Of a stretch of 64,000 nucleotides of DNA, positions 1-8,209 are shown piece after piece. The translations under genes were made by a program, and so were the position numbers. Below the pieces are notes generated by a model, which saw only the letters and a program-made list of their open reading frames with translations, did no database searches and was not told the origin of the DNA. Position 1 is the first letter of the stretch; the number at the start of each line of letters is the position of its first letter. The stretch is from Sphingomonas sp. GTDB taxonomy: Bacteria; Pseudomonadota; Alphaproteobacteria; Sphingomonadales; Sphingomonadaceae. The DNA lies in assembly GCF_003248515.1 (NCBI RefSeq), contig NZ_QFOB01000014.1, positions 1 through 64,000 of the forward strand. The letters run 5' to 3'.

Positions 1-1482
1 CCGATGCTGCCAGGCGGGTTGTGCAACACCGCCCCGAGGGGCACCATACCAACCCCGGACTCCAGTTATGACTGGTAGAGCTTTGGGGAGCACGTCACCG
101 CCGCCAAACACGAGCTTGATCGGCCGGACGGTCAAGCCGTTCAGGCTGCCTGAGAGATATCCTTCCGCTGTGACAAGCCTATTAAAGTAATTTCCTACCG
201 CACTATAAGTCAGTTCATCATCTTCGAATTCACGCTCATCATATTTGGAGTTACTCTGTCCGTAGGTTCCGGATAGATTGAAGTCCCAATCGGGAGCGAG
301 ACTGACGCGAAGCGACGGAGTGATGGAGTAGGATGTGACATCCGGCCGTTGCTCATATTTCAGACCATAATCGGTTAGCTGGTTTATGAAGGATGTGCGC
401 CGGCTGTAGGTTCCATCGATATGCATCTCGACGCTGGCTCCAAGGGCTTGACGTAAGCCGACGACCACGCTGTCCTGATGAGTCTGCGGATAGAGCGAGC
501 TCTCGCTGGGCATTTCGGACGCGTAGGAGCGATCACGGGCGTAAATTCCGCTGTTGGTTTTCCGTTCATATGCGGCAGTCAAACTACCGGAGACCCAGCG
601 TTTCCCAACCACTGCGCTATACTGCTGAAGGAAATCGCCCCCATCGGTGGCACCGCCAAGAGTCGCTGCCAGAGAGGCGCCGTCATAGTCCTGTTTCAGG
701 ATGATATTGACCACGCCACCGACCGCATCAGACCCGTAAACAGCGGATGCCCCGTCGGCGACGATTTCCATTCGATCTACGGCGGCTAAAGGTATCGCCC
801 CTAAATCGACGGCTTGAACGAAGGAACCGTAGGACAGGCGGTGACCGTTGAGCAATGTCAGTGTAGCATCGCCGCCCAACCCGCGAAGATTGGCGGTAGA
901 ACTCGAATCCAGATTTTGATTGGTGACGCCGCTAGCACCCCAGCCTACGCCAGGGTTCTGGCCGCCACCAAAGTTTTGCGAAACGGAGCGAATTGCTTCT
1001 CCAAGATCGGTTTGACCGGCCAACCGAATTTGATCGGATCGTAACACTGTTGTCGGCGAGGCGGTTTCACCGCCTTCAACTCGTGTACCCGTCACGACAA
1101 TCTCGGCGCTCTCGCTATTGGCCGCGGCGCCTCCGGCGACCGCTTCCCCCGACGTCGCTGCCGGTGCTGCCGGATCAGCGACAAGCGTGATCGTCCGCCC
1201 ATCGCTCGACGACACGCGCAATCCGGTTCCACGCAGAAGCCGCTGCAAGGCGGCTTCCACGGACATATTGCCCCTGACCGCCCGCGTCGTTTTTCCGCGT
1301 GCCGCGCCTTCACTGACGAGGATCTGGATATCGGCCTGCCGTGCCAGTTCCGGAATGCCGGTACTGGCCGCCTGCTCCGGCACGTTGAACGATTTGGTTT
1401 GCGCCAGCGCGGGCGCGGCCATGACGATGGCATAAACAGCAGCCGTGGACGCGAGGATCGTCCGTATTTCCCGATATCGCAT
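1..1482 (-). CDS. TonB-dependent receptor with STN signalling domain (5' part, runs off left edge)
   Basis: Reading the minus strand from the ATG at 1482 gives an uninterrupted frame to base 1, about 494 residues. There is a signal peptide ending near APALAQ, then an STN domain (the module that lets FecA-type receptors signal to a FecR anti-sigma), a TonB box region (SAEIVVTGTR) and a plug domain with LRGLGGDATLTLLNGHR and DGASAVYGSDAVGGVVNIIL. The beta-barrel continues beyond the window. It lies 91 bp downstream of a FecR gene in the same direction, so an ECF/FecR/receptor operon is likely. The N-terminal half closely matches the receptor at 25720-28311, sharing for example VEGGETASPTTVLR. 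That paralogue sits next to a lasso-peptide isopeptidase, so the ligand here may also be a lasso peptide; this is inference. Confidence 0.9.
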   Translation of the reverse strand, partial: MRYREIRTILASTAAVYAIVMAAPALAQTKSFNVPEQAASTGIPELARQADIQILVSEGAARGKTTRAVRGNMSVEAALQRLLRGTGLRVSSSDGRTITLVADPAAPAATSGEAVAGGAAANSESAEIVVTGTRVEGGETASPTTVLRSDQIRLAGQTDLGEAIRSVSQNFGGGQNPGVGWGASGVTNQNLDSSSTANLRGLGGDATLTLLNGHRLSYGSFVQAVDLGAIPLAAVDRMEIVADGASAVYGSDAVGGVVNIILKQDYDGASLAATLGGATDGGDFLQQYSAVVGKRWVSGSLTAAYERKTNSGIYARDRSYASEMPSESSLYPQTHQDSVVVGLRQALGASVEMHIDGTYSRRTSFINQLTDYGLKYEQRPDVTSYSITPSLRVSLAPDWDFNLSGTYGQSNSKYDEREFEDDELTYSAVGNYFNRLVTAEGYLSGSLNGLTVRPIKLVFGGGDVLPKALPVITGVRGWYGAPRGGVAQPAWQHR

Positions 1483-1573
1483 TCATACCCCCATCTGCGC
1501 CCTATTTTGGGCTCTCAAGAGGTGACGATGAAGGGCAAACCGCTTTCCGTTGCAGTTGCGAGAAATTTTTGCG

Positions 1574-2548
1574 TCAGTTTCGCGAAAGAATGATCCGGTC
1601 ACCCTCGAACGTGACACGCGCACTTAGAATTCCCGCTGCCGCACGCGCGAACGCATCGGGTTCGTTAGTCCGAAATCGGCCAATCATCTTCTCCTGCGCC
1701 AGTGCCGAATCTGCGATCTCGACTTTGACGGCGTTGTACCGGTTGAACTCCGCTGCCGCTTCACCGAGTGTATCGCCATCGAAGATGAGCTGGCCGTTCC
1801 GCCAGGACAGCGATCGGTCGATGGCGACGCTGGCTTCCACGGCAGGCGCCGGCCCGGCGGTATCGCTGACGAAGGTGCGCGCACCGGCCGATACGCGGCG
1901 AACATTGCCCTCATCGCCGACACTCCAGACCTCGACGACACCTTCGGTCACCTGCACATCGGCACCATCGCCCGCGCGACGTACCGAAAAGGCCGTGCCG
2001 ACCGCCTTCACACGGATGTCGCCCGCCTCGACGATGAATGGTCGCGCGCGATCATGCGCGACCTGAAACCATGCCTCGCCCTGCCGGAGAGAGATCTGCC
2101 GGACTTCGGGCCGCAACGTCACGGCAAGCTGCGTCTGGGTATTCACTGCGGCAAGCGATCCATCCCTGAGCGGCACGCGCCGGATCTCGCCGACGGCGGT
2201 TTCGATCCGCTCGGTCGGCTGCGGCCAGAACCCGATCCCGATCGCGGCCAGCGCTGCCGATGCGGCTACCGCACCGCCGCCCCACAGCATGCGCCGCCGT
2301 GACAGCCAGGCGTTTCGGTCGACTTCGACCTCCGCCTCCTCCGACTGCCCGCCCCGAAAGGCGCTGGCACGATCCAGCATCGTCCATGCGACCTGCGCAC
2401 GATAATAGGCGCCGCGCCGACGCTCATCGCCGGCGAGCCAGGCATCAAGTTCGGCCTGCGTCTCAGGATCGCCCCCCGAGCGGTCGACGCGCGCGACCCA
2501 CTCGATCGCCCGGTCATGAATCGCCTGAGGTGTCTCGTACTCGCTCAT
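1574..2548 (-). CDS. FecR-family anti-sigma factor
   Basis: About 324 residues. The N-terminal cytoplasmic part (AIEWVARVDRSGGDPETQAELDAW) is the usual anti-sigma/DUF4880 region, a single membrane segment lies around residues 90-112, and the periplasmic FecR domain contains ETAVGEIRRVPLRDGS, AWFQVAHDRARPF and VTEGVVEV, ending in the STN-like tail that contacts the receptor. The ATG at 2548 was preferred over an upstream TTG; the gene overlaps the 3' end of the sigma gene by about 35 bp, indicating translational coupling. By family knowledge it holds the ECF sigma inactive until the receptor signals. It is a paralogue of the FecR at 24661. Confidence 0.88.
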   Translation of the reverse strand: MSEYETPQAIHDRAIEWVARVDRSGGDPETQAELDAWLAGDERRRGAYYRAQVAWTMLDRASAFRGGQSEEAEVEVDRNAWLSRRRMLWGGGAVAASAALAAIGIGFWPQPTERIETAVGEIRRVPLRDGSLAAVNTQTQLAVTLRPEVRQISLRQGEAWFQVAHDRARPFIVEAGDIRVKAVGTAFSVRRAGDGADVQVTEGVVEVWSVGDEGNVRRVSAGARTFVSDTAGPAPAVEASVAIDRSLSWRNGQLIFDGDTLGEAAAEFNRYNAVKVEIADSALAQEKMIGRFRTNEPDAFARAAAGILSARVTFEGDRIILSRN

Positions 2549-3101
2549 CTTGTCCAATCGTCATCAGTGCAGCCTCGGCTGCGTCCTCCCCCTCGGCCAG
2601 TGCCTTGAGGATCAGTTTCAATCCCTTCACCACGTCGTTCTCGACTGTGTGTTCAGGCAAGCCCATCGCTTCGGCCACCGCGCGCTGCGGCAAACCCTCG
2701 ATCTTGCGAAGTTCGAAAATCGTCCGGCACCGCTCAGGCAATCCCTCGATCAACCGGCGCACCAGCGCCAGTTCCCGGCGACCCGCCGTCACGCGTTCGG
2801 GCGACGGGTCGTCTCCTATGATGTTCAGGTTCTCGATTTCCGTAACGGTCTCGAGGCTCACCACCCGGCTGCGGCGGATGCGCTCCAGCACCAGCATGCG
2901 CGCGGTGGTGAACAGATAGGCGCGACCGCTGCGGATATGCCCCACATCGTCGAGCGCAGAGATGCGGCAATAGGCCTCCTGAATGATATCTTCGAGATCG
3001 TCGGGGTCGAGGGTACGACGAAGCCAGGCGCGGACATGCACCTCATGCGGCAGGATTTCGCGTCCCACCCATGCCATGATCCGCTGCCGATTAGCGTCCA
3101 C
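2514..3101 (-). CDS. ECF RNA polymerase sigma factor (FecI-like)
   Basis: 195 residues with sigma region 2 (LRRTLDPDDLEDIIQEAYCRI, then HIRSGRAYLFTTARMLVLERIRR) and region 4 (LPERCRTIFELRKIEGLPQRAVAEAMGLPEHTVE). The open frame extends further upstream, but the GTG at 3101 gives exactly the length of its paralogue at 24102-24689 and is preceded by a purine-rich stretch, so that start was chosen. It probably drives its own FecR and receptor genes. Its start lies 127 bp from the end of the relaxase gene on the same strand, so transcription from the mobilisation genes could read into it. Confidence 0.88.
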   Translation of the reverse strand: MDANRQRIMAWVGREILPHEVHVRAWLRRTLDPDDLEDIIQEAYCRISALDDVGHIRSGRAYLFTTARMLVLERIRRSRVVSLETVTEIENLNIIGDDPSPERVTAGRRELALVRRLIEGLPERCRTIFELRKIEGLPQRAVAEAMGLPEHTVENDVVKGLKLILKALAEGEDAAEAALMTIGQDERVRDTSGDS

Positions 3102-3228
3102 CCGATGGTCGCCCCTTTTGCCTCCATTCAGCACCACGATGCGTGGCCGCGATCCTTCCGTAGAAGATGCGAAAAAATTCTTCCGCGATCCTATCAGAAG
3201 GACGGCGCCGACGCCCGTGGGAATGGCA

Positions 3229-5199
3229 TCAGGAGATGCCGGGGCCGCCACGGCCACGCCCGAACGTCCAGTTGACGCCATCGCCGCGCGATAGGCCCGA
3301 TACGGATTTGCCGATCTGCTGCTCCAGTGCCGGCCGCCACGGAACCAGCGTGAACTCGCGGGATCGTTCGACCAGCGCATGGCGCCCGCTCAGCAGATCG
3401 ACCCGCCGTCGCAGCGTTCCCTCGATCCGGTCTCCGCTTTTCGTTTCCGTGAAGGCCAGTCCCAGTTCCTCCGAGAGCTGGCCCGCCACGCGCAGCAATT
3501 CTCGGCGCTGGAGCGTCGCCAGCGCATTGGCGCGCAGCCGCACGCCGTCGCCCTCAGGATCGGCCAGCCCCTGTTCTACGAGCCATTGTCGCCGGAGGGT
3601 TTCCGCTTGCCGAACATCGCGTCCGAACCCGGCATCCCGAGCGGGCGGCGCATCCTCTCGGGCCAGGCGATGGTCGAGCCAGGTCGCCGCAGCGGCGGTC
3701 GCCAGCAGGCCGGGTGGCGATACCGAGACAATCTCCACGGCCACCGGCCGATCGCGCGCAACGCGCGCCTCATAAGCCGCAGCCCGATCCAGATGATCGG
3801 GCGCGATCGTCCAGCGCCCGTCGGGCTGGCGGTCGACGCCGCCCGTCCGACGCCTGATCGCTTCGAGACGCCGCACATGGCTCTGCGCGAACGCCTCGCT
3901 TGCATGGGGATCATGGCGCAGATGCAGATCGACCGAATAATGGCCGCCATTGGCTGCGGCGATCTCGGCGACCGTGCGGTCGACATCCCGGATACCGTTG
4001 CGTTCGGGGGCGATCCGAACGATGGCATCCTGGGAGATCGGCTCGACCATGTCGCCGCGACCGATATCGACATAATGGCTGCGCCCGTCGATGCCGTCGA
4101 CCAGAAGATAGTGGCGATCGCGCAATTCGTCCGCGAGACCGCGCCCGATCACGCGCCCGATGATGGGTGCGGTTTCCGGCGCGGCGGGGTCAAAGATGCG
4201 CTGCTCCACGCCCTCCCGGTTCCGCGTGCTCATCTCGCGTTGCAGGGTGCGGATGATGTCACCGCGCTCACCGAGCGCGCGCAGCCGCTGTTCGAGATCG
4301 TCGGCGAGCTGCCAGCGCCCACCGCCGACCGGCTCCGCGAGCCCCAATTGTTCGAGCTTGCGCAACCGACCCGTCCGCAGCGCCTGCTGGAAGGGATCGC
4401 GCATCGATTGTCCGAGCGAGCGGTCGACAGCCATCTCGCGGACCATGCGCCGGTCGATCGCCGTCAATCGTTCGGCACCGATATCGTGGCGCAGCCGTTC
4501 TTCGATTTCGAGCGTCGTGCGCGGTCCCAGATCGACGGACAGGATCTCCTGCGCGCGGGCACGCAAGCCATGGCTCACATATTCGCGGGCGATGAGCAGA
4601 TTGTCGCCGTGCTCGTCGAGGCCGCGCACGACGATATGGCTATGGGGATGGCCGGTGTCATGATGATCGACCGCCACCCAGTCGAGGCGGGTGCTGAGAT
4701 CCTGCTCCATCTGGGCCATCAGCCGGCGGACAAAGGGTTTCAGATCGGGATATTGATCGCCATCCTCGGCAGATACGATGAACCGGAACTGGCGCTCGTC
4801 ACCCGATGACCGATCCAGAAAAGCGTTCCGATCGACCTGATCTTCTCCCGCCGAATAGAGCCGGCCTTCACTGCCGTCCCGCGCGACACCGCCGCGTTCG
4901 AGATAGCGCAGATGAACGCGCACGGCGGAGAAGCCGTTTCCCGCGATACGCACATAGCTCATCTTCACGACGGCGCGGCGACCGCGAAACCCGGCATGGC
5001 GGTCACCTCCCGAGAGGACGCGGCCGATGCTCGCCCCACGTCCGATCCGGCTGCCGTCGAACCGCCTGGAGCGGGCGCCCTTGCGGACGCCGGCGCGGGC
5101 GGCGCCTGCTACGACGCGGCCAAGATATTTCCGGCCTTTGCCACGGCCGCGCGCGCCGGGCTTGCCGACCTTGGGCGTGAAGTCGTCATCGTCGCTCAT
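3229..5199 (-). CDS. Relaxase/mobilisation nuclease with DUF3363 (VirD2-like)
   Basis: 656 residues from the ATG at 5199 (MSDDDDFTPKVGK), the usual start of this family; the nine preceding codons look non-coding. The N-terminal part is basic, and the relaxase domain carries the triple-histidine metal motif in HDTGHPHSHIVVRG near residue 185, preceded by RLDWVAVDHH. The long C-terminal half is DUF3363. By family knowledge the enzyme nicks one strand at oriT and pilots it into the recipient. It lies beside the TraF, lytic transglycosylase and DUF736 genes, the standard mobilisation block of sphingomonad ICEs. The TraG coupling protein and trb genes that normally follow are absent; the FecI/FecR module follows instead. 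Confidence 0.9.
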   Translation of the reverse strand: MSDDDDFTPKVGKPGARGRGKGRKYLGRVVAGAARAGVRKGARSRRFDGSRIGRGASIGRVLSGGDRHAGFRGRRAVVKMSYVRIAGNGFSAVRVHLRYLERGGVARDGSEGRLYSAGEDQVDRNAFLDRSSGDERQFRFIVSAEDGDQYPDLKPFVRRLMAQMEQDLSTRLDWVAVDHHDTGHPHSHIVVRGLDEHGDNLLIAREYVSHGLRARAQEILSVDLGPRTTLEIEERLRHDIGAERLTAIDRRMVREMAVDRSLGQSMRDPFQQALRTGRLRKLEQLGLAEPVGGGRWQLADDLEQRLRALGERGDIIRTLQREMSTRNREGVEQRIFDPAAPETAPIIGRVIGRGLADELRDRHYLLVDGIDGRSHYVDIGRGDMVEPISQDAIVRIAPERNGIRDVDRTVAEIAAANGGHYSVDLHLRHDPHASEAFAQSHVRRLEAIRRRTGGVDRQPDGRWTIAPDHLDRAAAYEARVARDRPVAVEIVSVSPPGLLATAAAATWLDHRLAREDAPPARDAGFGRDVRQAETLRRQWLVEQGLADPEGDGVRLRANALATLQRRELLRVAGQLSEELGLAFTETKSGDRIEGTLRRRVDLLSGRHALVERSREFTLVPWRPALEQQIGKSVSGLSRGDGVNWTFGRGRGGPGIS

Positions 5200-5309
5200 G
5201 CAGAGCGGCTCCGATGACGGACGCAAGATGCGCCAAATGGGCAGGCCGAAAGGCGGCCTCCGGTCAGCGAGGCGGAGCCTCGCAAGAAAAGGATGTGCAG
5301 ACAGAGGCT

Positions 5310-5350
5310 TAGCGATGCCCCGGAGGCATTGCCTTTATCTTGCAAACCCT
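5310..5350. other. Candidate origin of transfer (inverted repeat plus nic-like site)
   Basis: In the gap upstream of the relaxase there is a perfect 5-bp inverted repeat, ATGCC (5315-5319) and GGCAT (5325-5329). Seven bases later comes TATCTTGC (5336-5343), one mismatch from the TATCCTGC-type nic sequences of MOB-P relaxases. Position beside the relaxase and the hairpin-then-nic order fit an oriT, but both motifs are short and could occur by chance. Confidence 0.3.
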
Positions 5351-5439
5351 CCCTTCCCCCATATCCGCACTGAAAACGCCCGAAAAAAGGAGAGCCGACG
5401 CCCGATCGACGCCGCCTCTCCGCAAGCGAATGCCGCTGT

Positions 5440-5799
5440 TCAGCGCGCATCCGCCAGTGCCTTTCGCGCAGATTTCCGGCTGCGAAACGCCCGCCGCCCG
5501 AGCATTCCGTGCGGCCTGCCATTGCTATCGACGATCATCTGCGCGACGAACCAGGCGCCGTTCAACGTGCCGCAGATCGCGATCCGATCCAGTTCGTCCT
5601 CCTCGTCATCGATGCTCTCATAAGCACCCAGCCAGCGCTCCTCTTCCCGTGCATCCCAGTGGAAATCACAGGCCTCCGCTGCCAGAAACTGCTGCGCCAG
5701 AGCTTCGTCCGCATTCCGACCGAACTCCAGTTCGAGGCCTGCGGTCAGCACTGCCATCACGCGGTCCGAACCGGTGCCGATGCTCTCCATCATGCCCAT
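5440..5799 (-). CDS. Conserved hypothetical protein of the mobilisation block
   Basis: 119 residues from the ATG at 5799, chosen because AAGGAG sits seven bases upstream; the longer frame to 6021 crosses palindromic intergenic sequence and looks non-coding. The protein is acidic (ERWLGAYESIDDEEDELDRI) and ends in a short basic tail (GRRAFRSRKSARKAL). No membrane segment or known domain is recognised. Proteins of this kind sit between TraF/lytic transglycosylase and relaxase genes in related elements, so an accessory transfer role is plausible but not shown. Confidence 0.6.
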   Translation of the reverse strand: MGMMESIGTGSDRVMAVLTAGLELEFGRNADEALAQQFLAAEACDFHWDAREEERWLGAYESIDDEEDELDRIAICGTLNGAWFVAQMIVDSNGRPHGMLGRRAFRSRKSARKALADAR

Positions 5800-6020
5800 G
5801 ATCTCACTCCTTCGCTTGACGTCCTCAGCATCGAGGACAGCGATCCGACGACGGGCGGCGGTGTGGCTGTCAGGGCCGCGAGGCATCGCCCCGCGCCGCG
5901 CAGCGGACGCGGGGGGAACCGATTTGCGCAGCAAATTGGGGGGCACCCGCGGGCCTTGATAGCCGCGCTGCCGCCCGTCATGCTGGGACGAACCGAGACG
6001 AGCCCTTCCCACGCTCGCCA

Positions 6021-6680
6021 TCAGGGCACCGCTTTTCGGACCGCGAACAAGGCGTCTTGTACGGTCCCTGCATCGCCCGATCGGGGTGGCACACTGAGAT
6101 CACGCCGCAGGACGAAGAGCAACTGGCGCGGCGCAGTCGCCGGCGCTACCGGGATCGACGGCAAGCTTCCGGTGACACCCGCAAGATAGGCGATGGTTTC
6201 GCTGGGCAATCGCGCCTTGCCGGACAGGTAGGCGGCATAGCGACCCGGTCCGGCATTATAAGCAGCGAACATCCCAGGATAACCGAAGCGATCATACATC
6301 AGCCGCAGATAGGCCGTGCCTGCCATGATATTAGCGCGCGGATCGTCGGGATCGGGGCCGAGACGAAAGGCGTCGCGCATCGCGGCCCAGGTCGCGGGCA
6401 TGAGCTGCATGAGACCGATCGCGCCGGCACGGCTGCGGATCGGGCGGCCGTCGAGCTCGACGCGACCGCCGCTTTCGGCCCGGATCACGCGGATGATCCA
6501 GGCCTCGGGGATGGCGAAACGAGCCGCCGCTTCCGCGACGATCGGCTGCCATCGTGCCACGCGATCGCTGACGATTTCGGCGTGGGCCGGGATCGGCGCA
6601 GCGACGATCGCAAGTGCGACGATCCGGCCTATCGATCGGCGGCGCCATGGTCCACGCCCTTTATTCATGGCGCGAACCAT
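6021..6680 (-). CDS. Lytic transglycosylase (conjugation-associated)
   Basis: 219 residues with an N-terminal signal peptide ending near APIPAHA. The SLT domain shows the catalytic-glutamate motif IRAESGG, then GAIGLMQLMPATW and FAAYNAGPGRYAAYL. The enzyme cleaves peptidoglycan in the periplasm, opening a path for the conjugation channel. It overlaps the 3' end of the TraF gene by about 20 bp, so the two are co-translated. An alternative ATG at 6668 is possible. Confidence 0.88.
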   Translation of the reverse strand: MVRAMNKGRGPWRRRSIGRIVALAIVAAPIPAHAEIVSDRVARWQPIVAEAAARFAIPEAWIIRVIRAESGGRVELDGRPIRSRAGAIGLMQLMPATWAAMRDAFRLGPDPDDPRANIMAGTAYLRLMYDRFGYPGMFAAYNAGPGRYAAYLSGKARLPSETIAYLAGVTGSLPSIPVAPATAPRQLLFVLRRDLSVPPRSGDAGTVQDALFAVRKAVP

Positions 6681-7254
6681 CAGAAGTCGCCCAGATCAGA
6701 TGTGCCCGACCGATGATGTCGGTGCGGCGCGTGATGCCGAAATAGCGACCGTCGAAGGAAGCCGACGTTCCCGGCATCAGCAGGAAATAGTCGCCATCAC
6801 GCAGATGAAGACAGCCGCTCCACCGCGGCATCGTCCGTCCGTGACCATCGACCGCGAGCCGGTCGGCGACAGAACGATCATTGATGAAGATCGCGGTCCC
6901 AGAGGCACAGATCGTATCGCCCGGCACGCCCGTCACGCGCTTCACCAGTGGCACATTGGCAGGGATGTAATGCCGCTCCGCCGCCAACGTGCGCATCGTT
7001 TCGGGCACGCGCGCGATCACCAGATCGCCGGGCGCCGGTAACGTTCCGGGCGTTACACTATAGAGGCCGGTAGGCGCGCTGGCGGTGACGTTCCACACCA
7101 GACGCGGCAACGGCGGCGCCACGATGGACGAGGCGACCAGGCCAGCAAGCCCGGCGATCATTGCCGCGCGCCGGACGAGCCGGCGGCGCCGCGCTCGCGA
7201 CTGACGCAAGGCATCACCCCATGTGCGGAGCACAAAATCCTCGCGCCGGATCAT
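6661..7254 (-). CDS. traF: Conjugative transfer signal peptidase TraF (S26 family)
   Basis: 197 residues. A basic N-terminus is followed by one membrane segment (about residues 30-48), then the S26 catalytic region: the serine motif in SAPTGLYSV and the lysine region PLVKRVTGVPGDTI, ending with the late box SFDGRYFGITRRTDIIGRAHLIW. TraF of RP4 matures the pilin TrbC by cyclisation. Here trbC is not in the window, consistent with a decayed or split transfer apparatus. It starts within the end of the HTH gene upstream (4-bp overlap), forming one operon. Confidence 0.88.
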   Translation of the reverse strand: MIRREDFVLRTWGDALRQSRARRRRLVRRAAMIAGLAGLVASSIVAPPLPRLVWNVTASAPTGLYSVTPGTLPAPGDLVIARVPETMRTLAAERHYIPANVPLVKRVTGVPGDTICASGTAIFINDRSVADRLAVDGHGRTMPRWSGCLHLRDGDYFLLMPGTSASFDGRYFGITRRTDIIGRAHLIWATSDGSRHE

Positions 7255-7487
7255 GGCTGCACCTCCCGTGCCAGGGCATCGGCCCGGTCCCGTGACCAGG
7301 CCTCGAGATCGTCGATATGGTAGAGCACCATGCGCGCGTGGCGGCGTGGGATCGGGCCGATGCCTTTGCCCCGCATCCGTTGCAGCGTGCGCCGCGACAA
7401 TTTGAGGAAATAGGCGGCTTGGTCGGTATTGAGATAGGGGCTGCCGCGCCTCGCGCGCGCGGCCCGTGCCGTGTCGTCATCATCCAT
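7251..7487 (-). CDS. Helix-turn-helix (HTH_17, excisionase/AlpA-like) protein
   Basis: 78 residues from the ATG at 7487 (MDDDDTARAARARRG). The core YLNTDQAAYFLKLSRRTLQRMRGKGIGPIPRRHARMVLYHIDDLEAW is a winged-helix MerR/excisionase-type DNA-binding domain. Such proteins in ICEs act as recombination directionality factors or as regulators of the transfer operon. It overlaps traF. The open frame extends to 7577, but the extra N-terminus is not typical of the family. Confidence 0.75.
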   Translation of the reverse strand: MDDDDTARAARARRGSPYLNTDQAAYFLKLSRRTLQRMRGKGIGPIPRRHARMVLYHIDDLEAWSRDRADALAREVQP

Positions 7488-7635
7488 ATGCTGATCCCAT
7501 GGCGGCGTGGGTGCCGCCTGTGACGCGGGGTGATGCCGATACGGCGCTTCGTTGCAGAGGCTCGAAGATCGCTCCATGCGAAATCGAGCCTCATGGCCGT
7601 TGCCCCCGCGCCATCGGCGCGGGGGCAGCCGTCTC

Positions 7636-7935
7636 CTAGCGGGACCAGATCAGCTTATGCTCGCCATCGTCGCCCTGCGTCAGCGTCGCGTAGATGGGGG
7701 CAGGAAAAGACGGATCGTCGAGCTTGATGCTGAGATATTCGGCTCCGGTCTCCCGCGCCGCCTTGGTCCAGGCGGCGCCGAACTCGACCCCGGCCGCGCT
7801 GACCCGATGATCGGGCGCCTTGTCATGTTCGCGTTCGACGGGGCGGATGCTCGCCTTGACCCGGAGCGTCAGGGTGCGGATTTCGCCGGTGTAGATGCCG
7901 TTGTCGCCGCGCGTGAATGAACCGATCTGTGCCAT
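7636..7935 (-). CDS. DUF736 family protein
   Basis: 99 residues, full length for DUF736: MAQIGSFTRGDNGIYTGEIRTL at the N-terminus, VEFGAAWTKAARETGAEYLSIKLDDPSFPAPIYATL in the middle. The function is unknown, but the family is almost confined to alphaproteobacterial ICEs and plasmids and usually lies near relaxase/TraF genes, as here. GGAGG precedes the ATG. A long inverted repeat lies in the following upstream gap. Confidence 0.85.
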   Translation of the reverse strand: MAQIGSFTRGDNGIYTGEIRTLTLRVKASIRPVEREHDKAPDHRVSAAGVEFGAAWTKAARETGAEYLSIKLDDPSFPAPIYATLTQGDDGEHKLIWSR

Positions 7936-7993
7936 GATAACCTCCTTGTATCGCGCCCACGAACCGTTCGTAGGCGATAGGCAGACCGGAGGA

Positions 7994-8149
7994 ATGGCGG
8001 GAGCCGCCGCGTGAACCCGAAGGGCCGCAGCGATCAGCGCAGGGCCGGAGCGGCGGGCTGATTTGCAGGCGGAGCCGGCCGCGAGGAGCGCCGCGAAGCG
8101 GTGCGGGGAAATCAGTTTGTCCGCGATGGTTTCACGCGGCGGCGGCCAT
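7994..8149. repeat. Nested inverted repeat, possible structured RNA or binding region
   Basis: An outer 13-bp perfect stem (GCCGCCGCGTGAA at 8003-8015 and its complement at 8131-8143, with further partial pairing outward) encloses an inner 7-bp stem (CTGATTT at 8058-8064, AAATCAG at 8109-8115). The region between DUF736 and the 8210 gene is otherwise non-coding. It could be a structured RNA, a protein-binding palindrome or part of a transfer origin; the sequence alone does not decide. Confidence 0.5.
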
Positions 8150-8209
8150 TCCAGGTCGATGCCTCACAGCCGTCGATCGGTCGCGGCGATGCACCGGAGC
8201 CATGCGCGA

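Noticed and set aside
3379..4809. 476-codon plus-strand open frame opposite the relaxase
   Set aside because: It is the antisense shadow of the relaxase, has no domain and results from high G+C.
5880..5955. Palindromic sequence around GATTTGCGCAGCAAAT-like bases as an oriT or IS end
   Set aside because: Only a short local hairpin in G+C-rich spacer; no nic motif or transposase nearby.
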